Source of the DNA: Ilyobacter polytropus DSM 2926
GTDB taxonomy: Bacteria; Fusobacteriota; Fusobacteriia; Fusobacteriales; Fusobacteriaceae
NCBI RefSeq assembly: GCF_000165505.1
Contig: NC_014632.1
Location: forward strand, 62,001 to 126,000
DNA: 64,000 nt
Direction: 5' to 3'
Positions within the stretch are counted from its first letter, which is position 1; the number at the start of each line of letters is the position of its first letter. Positions 53,116 through 61,881 of the stretch are shown here, piece after piece. A program made the position numbers and the translations under genes. The notes under the pieces were generated by a model. It ran no database searches and had not been told where the DNA came from. It worked only from the letters and a program-made list of their open reading frames with translations.

Positions 53116-53232
53116 CAAGTAAAAGGCATCTTTTTAGCAAAAATAAATTCTAGATTTATTTTACCCTATAAAAGATATAAAGTCGTGTTACTTTCATTTA
53201 TCTTAAGAATGGAAGTAGTGCGGCTTTTTTTT
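53116..53232 (+). ncRNA. Candidate attenuator RNA, copy in the nicotinate operon leader
   Basis: AAGTAA (53117-53122); P1 ATCTTTT (53128) with AAAAGAT (53170); perfect inner hairpin AAAATAAAT/ATTTATTTT; junction ACCCTA (53163-53168); TTACTT (53188-53193) inside an 18-bp terminator stem (AGTCGTGTTACTTTCATT with AATGGAAGTAGTGCGGCT) followed by eight T. The stop signal lies 42 bp before the first nicotinate gene, so ligand-dependent antitermination could control the whole operon. Confidence 0.8.
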
Positions 53233-53273
53233 ATAAAAAATTATAATTGTTCTAAATAAAAGGAGGGGGAATT

Positions 53274-54155
53274 GTGATAAGAGAGATAGAATATTATGCT
53301 CCGACACACAAAAAAGAACTATTTGAGATAATTCATAATGACAATAGGGATATATGTTTGATAGCAGGGGGGACAGATTTGATTATAAATATCAATAAAA
53401 AACATTTATCCCCAGATGCAATTGTTAATTTAAAGTCAATGGAAGAATTAAATTACATAGAAGAAGAAGACGGGATTATTAAAATCGGAGCAACGGCTAC
53501 CCACAACCAGATTGCAAATTCGTTGTTAATTAAAGAAAAAGCCTTGGCTTTGGCGCAGGCTTGTAAAAGCGTGGGGTCAACCCAAATAAGAAATCTCGGT
53601 ACAATAGGAGGAAATATTGTCAATGCTTCTCCAGCTGCTGACTCAGTTGCGGCATTGCTTGCTTTAGATGCAAGTGTTCTATTAGAAAGTTATGGAGACA
53701 AAAGAAAAGTTAAGATATCGGATTTGCATACACATACTGGCGGTATTGATCTTAATAAAGGTGAAGTCTTAACAGAAATTTCTTTTAAATCATACAGTAA
53801 AAATATTTTTTCGTACTTCGTAAAATTTGGTCTAAGGGAAGCTCTAGCCATAGTAGAACTTAGTGTAACTGCAGTAATGGAAATTGATGAAAATAATTTT
53901 TGTAAGGACGCAAAAATATCCATAGGTGCAATAGAGAGGCATCCTGTAAGTGCAAAATGTGTAGAAGAGGAATTTGTCGGAAAGGAATTAAACTTAGAAA
54001 CCATCGAAGACTGTATAGAAAAAATGTCCGAGTTTACAGCAAAAACTCTTTTTAAGACACCATTTAAAGACTTAATACCATATAAGAAACAATGTATAAA
54101 AGGAGTTTCAAGAGAAGTGTTTGAGGCAATTTACTATAAAGCAGTTCGAAAATAA
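53274..54155 (+). CDS. ndhF: Nicotinate dehydrogenase, FAD subunit
   Basis: 293-residue FAD-binding subunit of a molybdenum hydroxylase. The FAD motifs CLIAGGTDLIININ near residue 30 and LGTIGGNIVNASPAAD near 110 are intact, with the usual C-terminal CO-dehydrogenase flavoprotein domain. GTG start behind AGGAGGGGG. First gene of an operon whose split Mo subunits and downstream reductase/enamidase match Eubacterium barkeri nicotinate fermentation. Passes electrons from the 2Fe-2S subunit to NADP. Confidence 0.8.
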   Translation: MIREIEYYAPTHKKELFEIIHNDNRDICLIAGGTDLIININKKHLSPDAIVNLKSMEELNYIEEEDGIIKIGATATHNQIANSLLIKEKALALAQACKSVGSTQIRNLGTIGGNIVNASPAADSVAALLALDASVLLESYGDKRKVKISDLHTHTGGIDLNKGEVLTEISFKSYSKNIFSYFVKFGLREALAIVELSVTAVMEIDENNFCKDAKISIGAIERHPVSAKCVEEEFVGKELNLETIEDCIEKMSEFTAKTLFKTPFKDLIPYKKQCIKGVSREVFEAIYYKAVRK

Positions 54156-54178
54156 TTCTTTTTAATAAGGAGACTGAT

Positions 54179-54652
54179 ATGAAAAAATTTAAGATGTCAT
54201 TTAGTTTAAATCATAAAGATGTTTATGTAGAGGTTGACCCTAGCAAGAGACTTCTTGATATGTTGAGAGAAGATTTTGGACTAACCGGTGTAAAAGAAGG
54301 TTGCGGAGAAGGAGAGTGTGGGGCGTGTACCGTCATAATGAATGGTGATGCTATTACCTCTTGTACAGTTTTGGCACCACAAGTTGAAGACAGTAGGATC
54401 ATTACAATTGAAGGAATATCTAAAGAGGGAGAATTGGATGAAATACAGGAAGCATTTATAAAATACGGAGCTGTACAGTGCGGATTTTGTACCCCGGGAA
54501 TGGTTCTATCCATAAAAGCACTTTTAATGAAGAATTCAAATCCAAGTGATGATGACATTAAAGAGGCTATAGAAGGGAATCTATGCAGATGCACGGGTTA
54601 TAAAAAAATTATAGATGCTACAAAAGAAGTCGTAGCAAATTCAAATAGATAA
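54179..54652 (+). CDS. ndhS: Nicotinate dehydrogenase, [2Fe-2S] subunit
   Basis: 157-residue iron-sulfur subunit. The plant-type cluster motif CGEGECGACTVIMNGDAITSC is in the N-terminal half and the second cluster motif CGFCTPGM with CRCTGYKKI in the C-terminal half. Length equals that expected for NdhS. Between the FAD and large Mo subunits. Confidence 0.85.
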   Translation: MKKFKMSFSLNHKDVYVEVDPSKRLLDMLREDFGLTGVKEGCGEGECGACTVIMNGDAITSCTVLAPQVEDSRIITIEGISKEGELDEIQEAFIKYGAVQCGFCTPGMVLSIKALLMKNSNPSDDDIKEAIEGNLCRCTGYKKIIDATKEVVANSNR

Positions 54653-54664
54653 AGGGAGGTGAGG

Positions 54665-55924
54665 ATGATGAGTGATTTTGACGTAATTGGAAAAAATGTG
54701 ATTAAAAAGGATGCCATTTCAAAAGTAACTGGTAAAGCGCTTTTTTCTTCAGATTATGAATTTGAAAATATGTTATATGCAAAGGTTCTAAGAAGTGAAG
54801 TAGCTTCTGCAAAGATTATCAGTATAGACACATCTAAGGCAAAAGAACTTCAAGGAGTGGCTTGCGTACTCACTCACAAAGATATCCCTGGAGAAAACAG
54901 GGTCGGAATAATTATTAAAGATGAACCTGTTTTAGTTGAAGATAAAATAAGAAGAGTTGGGGATGCTCTTGCACTTGTAGCAGCTGAAACTATTGAAATA
55001 GCTGAAAAAGCTTTGGAGCTCATTAGTGTAGAATATGAAGAACTTCCAGTGGTGACGGATATATTTGAGGCGATGAAAGAGGACTCTCCAAAGGTTCACG
55101 GAGATACGAATATACTGATGGAAAAAAATCTTATTAAAGGTGATGTTAAAGAGGCTTTTAAAAAATGTGATGTTATCGTGGAAAACACATATAAAACGCC
55201 TGCAGTAGCCCATATGTTTATAGAACCAGAAGCAGGTGTTGCAAAATTTGAAAAAGGAAAGATTAGCTTCTGGTGTTCTACACAGAATCCACATTTTGAC
55301 AGAGGAGAAGTTGCAAGAGTTCTAGCATTACCACAAAGTAAGGTCAGAGGTGTTCGTTCAGAAGTAGGAGGGGGATTTGGAGGGAAGCTTGATATATCGG
55401 TACAGTGTCATATTGGATTGCTGACTTATTATACAAAAAGACCTGTAAAACTAGTTTTTTCTAGAGAAGAGTCAATGCAAGTATCTTCAAAAAGACACCC
55501 TCATATTATGAAAGTCAAAACAGGTGCCACTGAGGATGGTAAGTTATTGGCCATGGAGGCTGTGTTTTATGCCGATACAGGTGCTTATTCTTCTTATGGG
55601 CCTGCAGTTGTTTCGAGAGCCATGGTTCATGCAACAGGTCCTTATGAAATACCTAATGTAAAAATAAAATCAACAATGATGTATACCAATAATCCAATGT
55701 GTGGAGCAATGAGGGGTTTTGGTGTACCACAAGTGGCAATAGCTCATGAATCACAAATTGATATGATTGCAGAAAAATTAAATATAAGTTCTTTTGAAAT
55801 AAGGCTTATAAATGCATTTAAATATGGTTCTAAAAATGCAAATAACCAAATTATGAATAATAGTATTGGAATTATGGAGACCTTAGAAGCAGCTAAGAAA
55901 AAAGCAGATGAGATATTAAAATAA
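54665..55924 (+). CDS. ndhL: Nicotinate dehydrogenase, large molybdopterin subunit
   Basis: 419-residue subunit that corresponds only to the N-terminal half of a xanthine dehydrogenase-type Mo subunit. The cofactor motif EVGGGFGGKLDIS and the Arg-containing AMRGFGVPQ are present. The frame ends cleanly and the other half is a separate gene 14 bp later; the two do not share a frame and each has its own ribosome site. This split is the hallmark of E. barkeri nicotinate dehydrogenase. The ATG at 54665 is preferred over a GTG that overlaps the GGGAGG site. Confidence 0.85.
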   Translation: MMSDFDVIGKNVIKKDAISKVTGKALFSSDYEFENMLYAKVLRSEVASAKIISIDTSKAKELQGVACVLTHKDIPGENRVGIIIKDEPVLVEDKIRRVGDALALVAAETIEIAEKALELISVEYEELPVVTDIFEAMKEDSPKVHGDTNILMEKNLIKGDVKEAFKKCDVIVENTYKTPAVAHMFIEPEAGVAKFEKGKISFWCSTQNPHFDRGEVARVLALPQSKVRGVRSEVGGGFGGKLDISVQCHIGLLTYYTKRPVKLVFSREESMQVSSKRHPHIMKVKTGATEDGKLLAMEAVFYADTGAYSSYGPAVVSRAMVHATGPYEIPNVKIKSTMMYTNNPMCGAMRGFGVPQVAIAHESQIDMIAEKLNISSFEIRLINAFKYGSKNANNQIMNNSIGIMETLEAAKKKADEILK

Positions 55925-55938
55925 AAGGAGGGACCCCT

Positions 55939-56919
55939 ATGAAAAAAATAGGTATAGGAATAGGGAGTATGTTTTATGGGATAGGTAATACAGGACTTCC
56001 AAATCCGGCAGCAGCCTTTGTGGAAGTACATTCAGATGGGTCAGCAACTGTTTTGGCTGGAGCTGCTGATATAGGACAAGGGTCAAATACTGTCATGTGC
56101 CAGATAGTTGCCGAAGTCTTAGGTATAGATTATGAATCAGTTAATATTACAGCTGCTGATACAGCAGTTACACCTGAGGCAGGCGCTACTTCTGCAAGTC
56201 GGCAAACTTATGTTTCAGGAAATGCCTGCAAAATAGCTGCTGAAATGGCCAAAGAAACTCTAGTAAGAGTAGCAGGAGAAATCTTGTGTGAAGAACCGGC
56301 AAAGATAATACTAAAAAATAAGAAGGCTTTTGTAAAAGGTTGTGAGGAAAATTATATTACACTTTCAGATGTCTTAAAAGGCTTGAAAGAAAGAGGATTA
56401 ATTGCCGTTGGTTCTGGGACATTTAATCCAAATGCTTCATCCTTAGATCCAATAACAATGGAAGGAAACCCTTATGCAACCTATGCTTTTGCAACTCATA
56501 TAGCTCAGGTGGAGGTTGAAACAGAAACAGGCAAAGTAAAAGTTTTAAAAATCATAGCTGCACATGATGTAGGAAAGGCAATCAACACAATAAATGTTGA
56601 GGGTCAGATAGAAGGTGGATGTCTTATGGGGACGGGTTTTGCACTTAGTGAAGAGGTAAAAATAGAAAATGCAAAAATGAAGAATCCAAATTTTTCAAAA
56701 TATTTAATCCACACTTCTAAGGATATGCCTGAGATTTATCCTGTGATTGTAGAAGAAACTGATATAACCGGCCCTTTTGGTGCTAAAGGAGTAGGAGAAC
56801 CAACTTTAATTCCTGTTGCACCAGCAATAATAAATGCTGTATATGATGCTATAGGAATTAGATTTACTGAATTACCTATTACACCCAAGAAAGTTTTGGA
56901 AGCTTTACATAAAATTTAA
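55939..56919 (+). CDS. ndhM: Nicotinate dehydrogenase, medium molybdopterin subunit
   Basis: 326-residue subunit equal to the C-terminal half of the Mo-binding chain. ADIGQGSNTVMCQIVAE and SASRQTYVSGNA bind the molybdopterin cytosine dinucleotide, and the catalytic Glu lies in FGAKGVGEPTLIP near the C-terminus. Starts with AAGGAGGGACC in front. Completes the four-subunit enzyme that hydroxylates nicotinate to 6-hydroxynicotinate. In E. barkeri this enzyme carries labile selenium. Confidence 0.85.
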   Translation: MKKIGIGIGSMFYGIGNTGLPNPAAAFVEVHSDGSATVLAGAADIGQGSNTVMCQIVAEVLGIDYESVNITAADTAVTPEAGATSASRQTYVSGNACKIAAEMAKETLVRVAGEILCEEPAKIILKNKKAFVKGCEENYITLSDVLKGLKERGLIAVGSGTFNPNASSLDPITMEGNPYATYAFATHIAQVEVETETGKVKVLKIIAAHDVGKAINTINVEGQIEGGCLMGTGFALSEEVKIENAKMKNPNFSKYLIHTSKDMPEIYPVIVEETDITGPFGAKGVGEPTLIPVAPAIINAVYDAIGIRFTELPITPKKVLEALHKI

Positions 56920-56942
56920 TTTAAATAATCAGGAGGAATGTC

Positions 56943-57989
56943 ATGGAGAAAACAGTTGAATTAAAAAAGGAAAGTTTTTTGAAGAGAAAAAATATTGAGT
57001 TTTCGGTAAAGCGTTATCTTATTGATGCTTTGAGTTTTATGGCGTTGGGCCTTTTTTCATCTCTCATAATAGGAAGTATACTAAATCAAATTGGAAGCAA
57101 ATTTGGGATATTATTTTTAAGTGAGACTATATGGCCGATAGCCAGGCAGATGACGGGACCTGCAATTGGAGTAGCTGTTGCTTGTGGACTGCAGGCACCG
57201 CCATTAGTTATGTTTTCATCTGCTATTACTGGTGCCGCCGGTGCTGCTCTAGGAGGTCCTGTGGGTGCATTTGTTGCAGCTGTAGCCGGGGCAGAGTTTG
57301 GTAAAGCAGTTTCCAAAGAAACAAAGGTAGATATTTTGGTAACGCCAGCTACAACAATAATTGTGGGGTGTTTATTAGGATCGTTGGTTGGGCCAGGTGT
57401 GAGTGCATTTATGACTGGATTTGGTAACTTGATAATGTATGCAACTGAACTCAATCCTATTCCCATGGGAATATTGGTATCGACTTTAATGGGGATAGCA
57501 TTAACTCTTCCGATAAGTAGCGCAGCAATAGGAATAATGCTTGGCCTTGGGGGAATTGCATCTGGGGCCGCAACTGTAGGATGTGCAGCTCAAATGGTTG
57601 GATTTGCTGTTATAAGTTTCAGAGAAAATGGGGTAGGTGGATTGCTTGCACAAGGATTAGGAACATCAATGCTTCAAGTTCCTAATATTGTAAAGAACTG
57701 GAAAATATGGATACCTTCTATTATGACTTCTGCGATTCTTGGTCCCATATCTACAACTGTTCTAAAATTAGAAAATACACCGATAGGCTCTGGAATGGGA
57801 ACAAGCGGATTGGTTGGACAATTTGGAACTATCAGTGCAATGGAAGCTGCAGGTAGGGGTGGAGCCACTCTGTATATAACTATCTTATTATTTCACCTTG
57901 TTTTGCCAGCTATTATGACCCTAGCGATAGCAGAATATATGCGTAAAAAAGAATGGATTAAAGAAGGAGATTTGAAATTAGATTTATAA
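56943..57989 (+). CDS. PTS-IIC-like membrane protein, candidate nicotinate transporter
   Basis: 348-residue membrane protein with about nine hydrophobic segments, rich in Gly/Ala, of the stand-alone PTS_EIIC_2 family. The N-terminus KRYLIDALSFMALGLFSSLIIG and the internal IGSGMGTSGLVGQFGTI are typical. No IIA or IIB component is encoded nearby, so sugar phosphorylation is unlikely. It is embedded between dehydrogenase and Hgd genes with a close upstream junction (23 bp), so import of nicotinate or export of a product is the natural inference. Not demonstrated for this family to my knowledge. Confidence 0.7.
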   Translation: MEKTVELKKESFLKRKNIEFSVKRYLIDALSFMALGLFSSLIIGSILNQIGSKFGILFLSETIWPIARQMTGPAIGVAVACGLQAPPLVMFSSAITGAAGAALGGPVGAFVAAVAGAEFGKAVSKETKVDILVTPATTIIVGCLLGSLVGPGVSAFMTGFGNLIMYATELNPIPMGILVSTLMGIALTLPISSAAIGIMLGLGGIASGAATVGCAAQMVGFAVISFRENGVGGLLAQGLGTSMLQVPNIVKNWKIWIPSIMTSAILGPISTTVLKLENTPIGSGMGTSGLVGQFGTISAMEAAGRGGATLYITILLFHLVLPAIMTLAIAEYMRKKEWIKEGDLKLDL

Positions 57990-58185
57990 AAAAATACAAG
58001 CATTAGAACTGAGATATAAAAGTAAATTAAATAAAAACATTTTTTTGTGGCAGAAATAGTAAAATAGATCATTAAAACTTGCATTTTTAGAAGATGTAGA
58101 CAGAGGGTTACTGGAAAATGTATACCATTAAGGAGATAAGACCTAAAATAAGAATTTAATAATAAATAGAAATTGGGGGATTGAT

Positions 58186-59073
58186 GTGAAAGTTGCTTTT
58201 ATTGGGTTAGGTGTCATGGGTAAAAACATGGCAATTAATATTTTGAATAATAATTATCAATTAAGAATTTATGATGTAATAAAAGAGAATATGATTGAAC
58301 TAGAGGAAATGGGAGCTGGAGTAGGAAATTCACCGGCTGATGCCGCTAAAGGGTGTGACGTGATAATGACCTCATTACCTAACTCTAAAATAGTAGAAGA
58401 TGTAATACTTGGAAAAAATGGAGTTTTAGAAGCTGCAAAGGAAGGAGCAGTAATAGTAGATCTAAGTAGCATCACCCCTAAAGTTATTCAGAATATTTAT
58501 GAAAAATGTATTGAAAAATGTATAGAGGTAATTGATGCACCTGTCAGCGGAGGTGCTAAAGGTGCTAAAGAAGGTACGCTGACCATAATGGCTGGAGGCA
58601 AAATAGAAGTATTGGAAAAGGTTAGACCAATTTTAGATTGCATAGCTAAAAAAGTAAATTATGTAGGAGAAGTTGGAGCTGGTGATACTGTAAAACTTAT
58701 AAATAACATGCTTTTAGGAATAAATATGGTAGCTTGCGCTGAAGCAATGGCCTTGGGAACAAAGGCAGGAATAAAGCCAGACCTCTTATATGAAATTATA
58801 AGTCAGAGTTCAGGTAGTTCTTATGCATTAAAAGCAAAGTATGAAAATTTCATATCCCAGGGTAATTTTGAGCCTGGATTTATGATAGACCTACAATATA
58901 AAGATTTACAACTAGCCATATCAACTGCCAAGGAACTAAATGCACCAATGTTTATGGGAAATATAGCGCAGCAAATGTTTGAGACAGCAAGGGCGGAAGG
59001 ATTGGGTAAAAAAGACATATCAGCTGTCATAAATTTGTATGAGAAATGGCTGAATGTTTCAGTTAGAAAATAA
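58186..59073 (+). CDS. hgd: 2-(Hydroxymethyl)glutarate dehydrogenase (beta-hydroxyacid dehydrogenase family)
   Basis: 295-residue NAD-dependent dehydrogenase of the 3-hydroxyisobutyrate dehydrogenase family. The Rossmann motif AFIGLGVMGKNMA, substrate motif DAPVSGGAKGAKEGTLTIMAGG and catalytic Lys in GDTVKLINNMLL are intact. By sequence alone it could be tartronate semialdehyde reductase; beside enamidase and 6-hydroxynicotinate reductase, reduction of 2-formylglutarate to 2-(hydroxymethyl)glutarate is the better reading. Start GTG 58186, since the overlapping ATG is out of frame. Confidence 0.78.
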   Translation: MKVAFIGLGVMGKNMAINILNNNYQLRIYDVIKENMIELEEMGAGVGNSPADAAKGCDVIMTSLPNSKIVEDVILGKNGVLEAAKEGAVIVDLSSITPKVIQNIYEKCIEKCIEVIDAPVSGGAKGAKEGTLTIMAGGKIEVLEKVRPILDCIAKKVNYVGEVGAGDTVKLINNMLLGINMVACAEAMALGTKAGIKPDLLYEIISQSSGSSYALKAKYENFISQGNFEPGFMIDLQYKDLQLAISTAKELNAPMFMGNIAQQMFETARAEGLGKKDISAVINLYEKWLNVSVRK

Positions 59074-59096
59074 CTTTTCCAGTAAGGAGGCTACTA

Positions 59097-60257
59097 ATGA
59101 AGATGCTAGGGATTAAAAATATAGGAGTTTTAATAACAGGGGATGTTGCTAATCCAATTAGAAAGGCAACAACAATTATTGTTGCAGACGGGATAATAAA
59201 AAAAATTGGTAATGAAGATTTATTAACAGAATATCCTTGTAATAAGATAATCGATGCCAATGGAATAACCGTTGCACCGGGATTATTGGATTCACATGTC
59301 CACCCTGTATTAGGAGATTTTACTCCAAGACAAAATACAGTAGGATTTATATCAAGCTCATTACATGGTGGAGTCACAACGATGATATCAGCAGGAGAAC
59401 CACACACTCCAGGCAGGCCAAAAGATCCATCGGGAACAAAAGCTTTGGCAATATTAGGGAAAAAATCATCTCAAAATGTAAGACCTGGTGGAGTTAAACT
59501 TCACGGAGGGTCATTGATATTAGAAAAAGGGTTGGTGGAAAAAGATTTTGAAGAATTGGCAAAGGAAGGAGTTAATATAGTTGGAGAAATAGGACTAGGA
59601 TCAGTGAAGGATCCTGAGGAAGCTTCGATAATGGTAAAATGGGCAAAAAAGAATGGATTTAAGGTTATGATGCATACAGGTGGAACGTCGATACCGGGAA
59701 GTAGCTCAATATCAGCAGATGATGTAATAAAAACAAATCCAGATGTTGTATCACATATAAATGGTGGACCGACAGCAATACCACTGAGTGAAGTTGATAC
59801 ACTTATTGATGAAACAAAATTGACTTTAGAAGTGGTCCAATGTGGAAATTTTAAAGTTATGAAGCATGTTGTAAATAAATTAGTAGAAAAACAAGACCTA
59901 GAAAGATTAATAATTGGAAATGATTCCCCTTCGGGCTCTGGAATAATCCCGCTGGGAGTGTTAAGAACCATTTCTTATATAGCGTCAGAAACTAAGGCTA
60001 CTCCAGAACAAGCAATATGTTTTGCAACAGGAAATTCAGCAAAAGCCTTTGATTTAAACGTTGGTATAATTGAAGAAGGGAAAGCAGCGGATTTTGTTCT
60101 AATGGATGCTCCGATGGGTTCAGTGGGAACAGATAGCTTAAAAGCATTGGAAGCAGGTGACTTACCAGGGATCGCAAGCGTAATAATAGATGGAGAGATA
60201 TTGGTTACAAAAAGCAGGAATACTCCACCTGCAACAAATATGCCAACTATTTCTTAA
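59097..60257 (+). CDS. ena: Enamidase (amidohydrolase superfamily)
   Basis: 386-residue amidohydrolase with a bimetal site: HVH in PGLLDSHVHPVLGD near residue 67, later His in KVMMHTGGTSIPG and VVSHINGGPTA, and the Asp in IIGNDSPSGSGIIPLG. Length and the HTPGRPKDPSGTKALA segment agree with enamidase of nicotinate fermentation, which hydrolyses 1,4,5,6-tetrahydro-6-oxonicotinate to 2-formylglutarate and ammonia. Preceded by AAGGAGGC. The neighbouring hgd and hnr genes encode the next and previous pathway steps. Confidence 0.82.
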   Translation: MKMLGIKNIGVLITGDVANPIRKATTIIVADGIIKKIGNEDLLTEYPCNKIIDANGITVAPGLLDSHVHPVLGDFTPRQNTVGFISSSLHGGVTTMISAGEPHTPGRPKDPSGTKALAILGKKSSQNVRPGGVKLHGGSLILEKGLVEKDFEELAKEGVNIVGEIGLGSVKDPEEASIMVKWAKKNGFKVMMHTGGTSIPGSSSISADDVIKTNPDVVSHINGGPTAIPLSEVDTLIDETKLTLEVVQCGNFKVMKHVVNKLVEKQDLERLIIGNDSPSGSGIIPLGVLRTISYIASETKATPEQAICFATGNSAKAFDLNVGIIEEGKAADFVLMDAPMGSVGTDSLKALEAGDLPGIASVIIDGEILVTKSRNTPPATNMPTIS

Positions 60258-60361
60258 TACTTTAATCTATAGAAACTTAGATTTAGATATAGTTACTTTC
60301 TATCTAAAATTTTGGATATCTTATCTAGGATATGCGAAAAGAAGTATAAAGGAGAAAATTA

Positions 60362-61879
60362 ATGATTAAAATAGATTTAAAAAAATGTAAAGGGTGTAAA
60401 ATTTGTGCTAACAACTGCCCTATATCGGCAATTGATATGCTAGATAAAAAAGCTCTAATCAAAGATAACTGTGTGAGTTGTGGCATATGTTTAAGAGTTT
60501 GTCCTTTCGCAGCTATAGAAAAAACGACAGAAGAAAATAATAATTCTATGAAATGTACTAATTGTCCCGTAAACTGTGCAATTCCCCTAGGTATGACTGG
60601 AGCCTGCAAAAGGTATACCAACATAGATGGGAATATTACGAGAAGTAGAAAACTTGTAGTCGACGCTATCACTACAATACCAGAAAAAAATAATCTTCCA
60701 TATAAGCCTGTAATTACTGCGGTGGGCAGTGGAACTAATTACCCATGTTGTCGTCCAGCTCCTTTTATAATTCAAGAAAATCTAGAAGGTGTTGATGTTG
60801 TTACAGTTGTAACAGAAGCACCATTGAGCTATAGCGGCGTTAAGGTGAAGATTGATACAAATATGCATATAGGGGAAGAAGGTGCAAAAGTTAAAAGAGA
60901 TGGTAAAGTAGTGGGTATGGTAACTACCGAAGAATATGGTTCAAAAATGCTTACTATAGGTGGAGCAAATCTATTGAGCAACGGCAATGATGGATTCATA
61001 GTTGCCAAAACAATTGTAGACCTTGCAAACGGCAGAGAAGTCCAACTGAAAATTGACCAAGGAAGTGTTATAAAAATTAAACAAGGGGAATCACCAATTA
61101 TAGATGGGAAAAAAGAAAAACTGATGAGAGTTGGATGTGGAAGTGCCACAATTGGTATGTTTGCAAGAAACTTGTGTAAAGTAGTAGATGAGGCAATTAT
61201 TCTTGATTATCATGTAATAGGATTGCTTTCTGAGCATTTTGCCGGCGTAGAAGTAGGTATGAAATATAGTGGTATTATTCCAACAGGGACAAAGAGTACT
61301 AGAGGAAGGTATTTTGGCGAGCATGGTCATGGATGGGGAGGAACAAAAATAGATAACCCATTGGATGCAGTAAAATCCATTGACATGAATACTGCAAAAC
61401 CAGGATACAAAATATTGGTGACTGAAACCACGGGACAAAAGTCTGCATTGCTAGAAATAAAAGAAGATGGAGATGTGAAAGAGGTACCTTTGACTGAGGA
61501 AGTAGCCGATGTTGTGAGGCTTATTTCCAAAACTTGTGAAGAGGCAAAAGTTTCAGTGGTTTACACAGGAGGGACAGGTGGAAGCGCTAGAGCTGGTGTG
61601 ACAAACTTTCCAAAGAAGCTTACAGATGCCATACACAGAGAGGAAGTACATATGACAGTAGCAGGTGCACCAACATTTATCTTACCTGGAGGCGGAATAA
61701 ACTTTATGGTAGCAGTAGAAAAAATGGTACCTGAATCGACTACATGGGTTCCTACACCGGCAACTGTAGCACCTATTGAATATACTATGACACGAGAGAA
61801 ATACCAACAGCTTGGTGGCCATGTTGAGGAAATTCTAACAAAAAAAGAATTACTAAAGAAATTGAATTTAGAGGGATAA
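60362..61879 (+). CDS. hnr: 6-Hydroxynicotinate reductase
   Basis: 505-residue iron-sulfur reductase. The N-terminus holds two ferredoxin motifs, CKGCKICANNCP and CVSCGICLRVCP, then an extra Cys group CTNCPVNCAIPLGMTGACKRY. The remaining 400 residues have no other recognised domain; Gly-rich segments such as YTGGTGGSARAGVTNFPKK are conserved-looking. Gene order and size agree with the ferredoxin-dependent 6-hydroxynicotinate reductase of E. barkeri, which makes 1,4,5,6-tetrahydro-6-oxonicotinate. Two bases before the UPF0280 gene, so in the same unit. Confidence 0.78.
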   Translation: MIKIDLKKCKGCKICANNCPISAIDMLDKKALIKDNCVSCGICLRVCPFAAIEKTTEENNNSMKCTNCPVNCAIPLGMTGACKRYTNIDGNITRSRKLVVDAITTIPEKNNLPYKPVITAVGSGTNYPCCRPAPFIIQENLEGVDVVTVVTEAPLSYSGVKVKIDTNMHIGEEGAKVKRDGKVVGMVTTEEYGSKMLTIGGANLLSNGNDGFIVAKTIVDLANGREVQLKIDQGSVIKIKQGESPIIDGKKEKLMRVGCGSATIGMFARNLCKVVDEAIILDYHVIGLLSEHFAGVEVGMKYSGIIPTGTKSTRGRYFGEHGHGWGGTKIDNPLDAVKSIDMNTAKPGYKILVTETTGQKSALLEIKEDGDVKEVPLTEEVADVVRLISKTCEEAKVSVVYTGGTGGSARAGVTNFPKKLTDAIHREEVHMTVAGAPTFILPGGGINFMVAVEKMVPESTTWVPTPATVAPIEYTMTREKYQQLGGHVEEILTKKELLKKLNLEG

Positions 61880-61881
61880 TT

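Noticed and set aside
53116-53232. Known riboswitch classes (purine, preQ1, THF, glycine, lysine, fluoride, ZTP, guanidine, T-box)
   Set aside because: None of their conserved core sequences is visible in the shared consensus. The CCCT junction followed by a TATAAA stretch superficially recalls preQ1-I, but the P1-enclosed second hairpin and the rest do not fit. A covariance-model search could overturn this.
53274-56919. Xanthine dehydrogenase operon
   Set aside because: The FAD, FeS and Mo subunits alone would suggest this, but the Mo chain is split in two and the same operon carries enamidase- and 6-hydroxynicotinate reductase-like genes, which fit nicotinate dehydrogenase much better.
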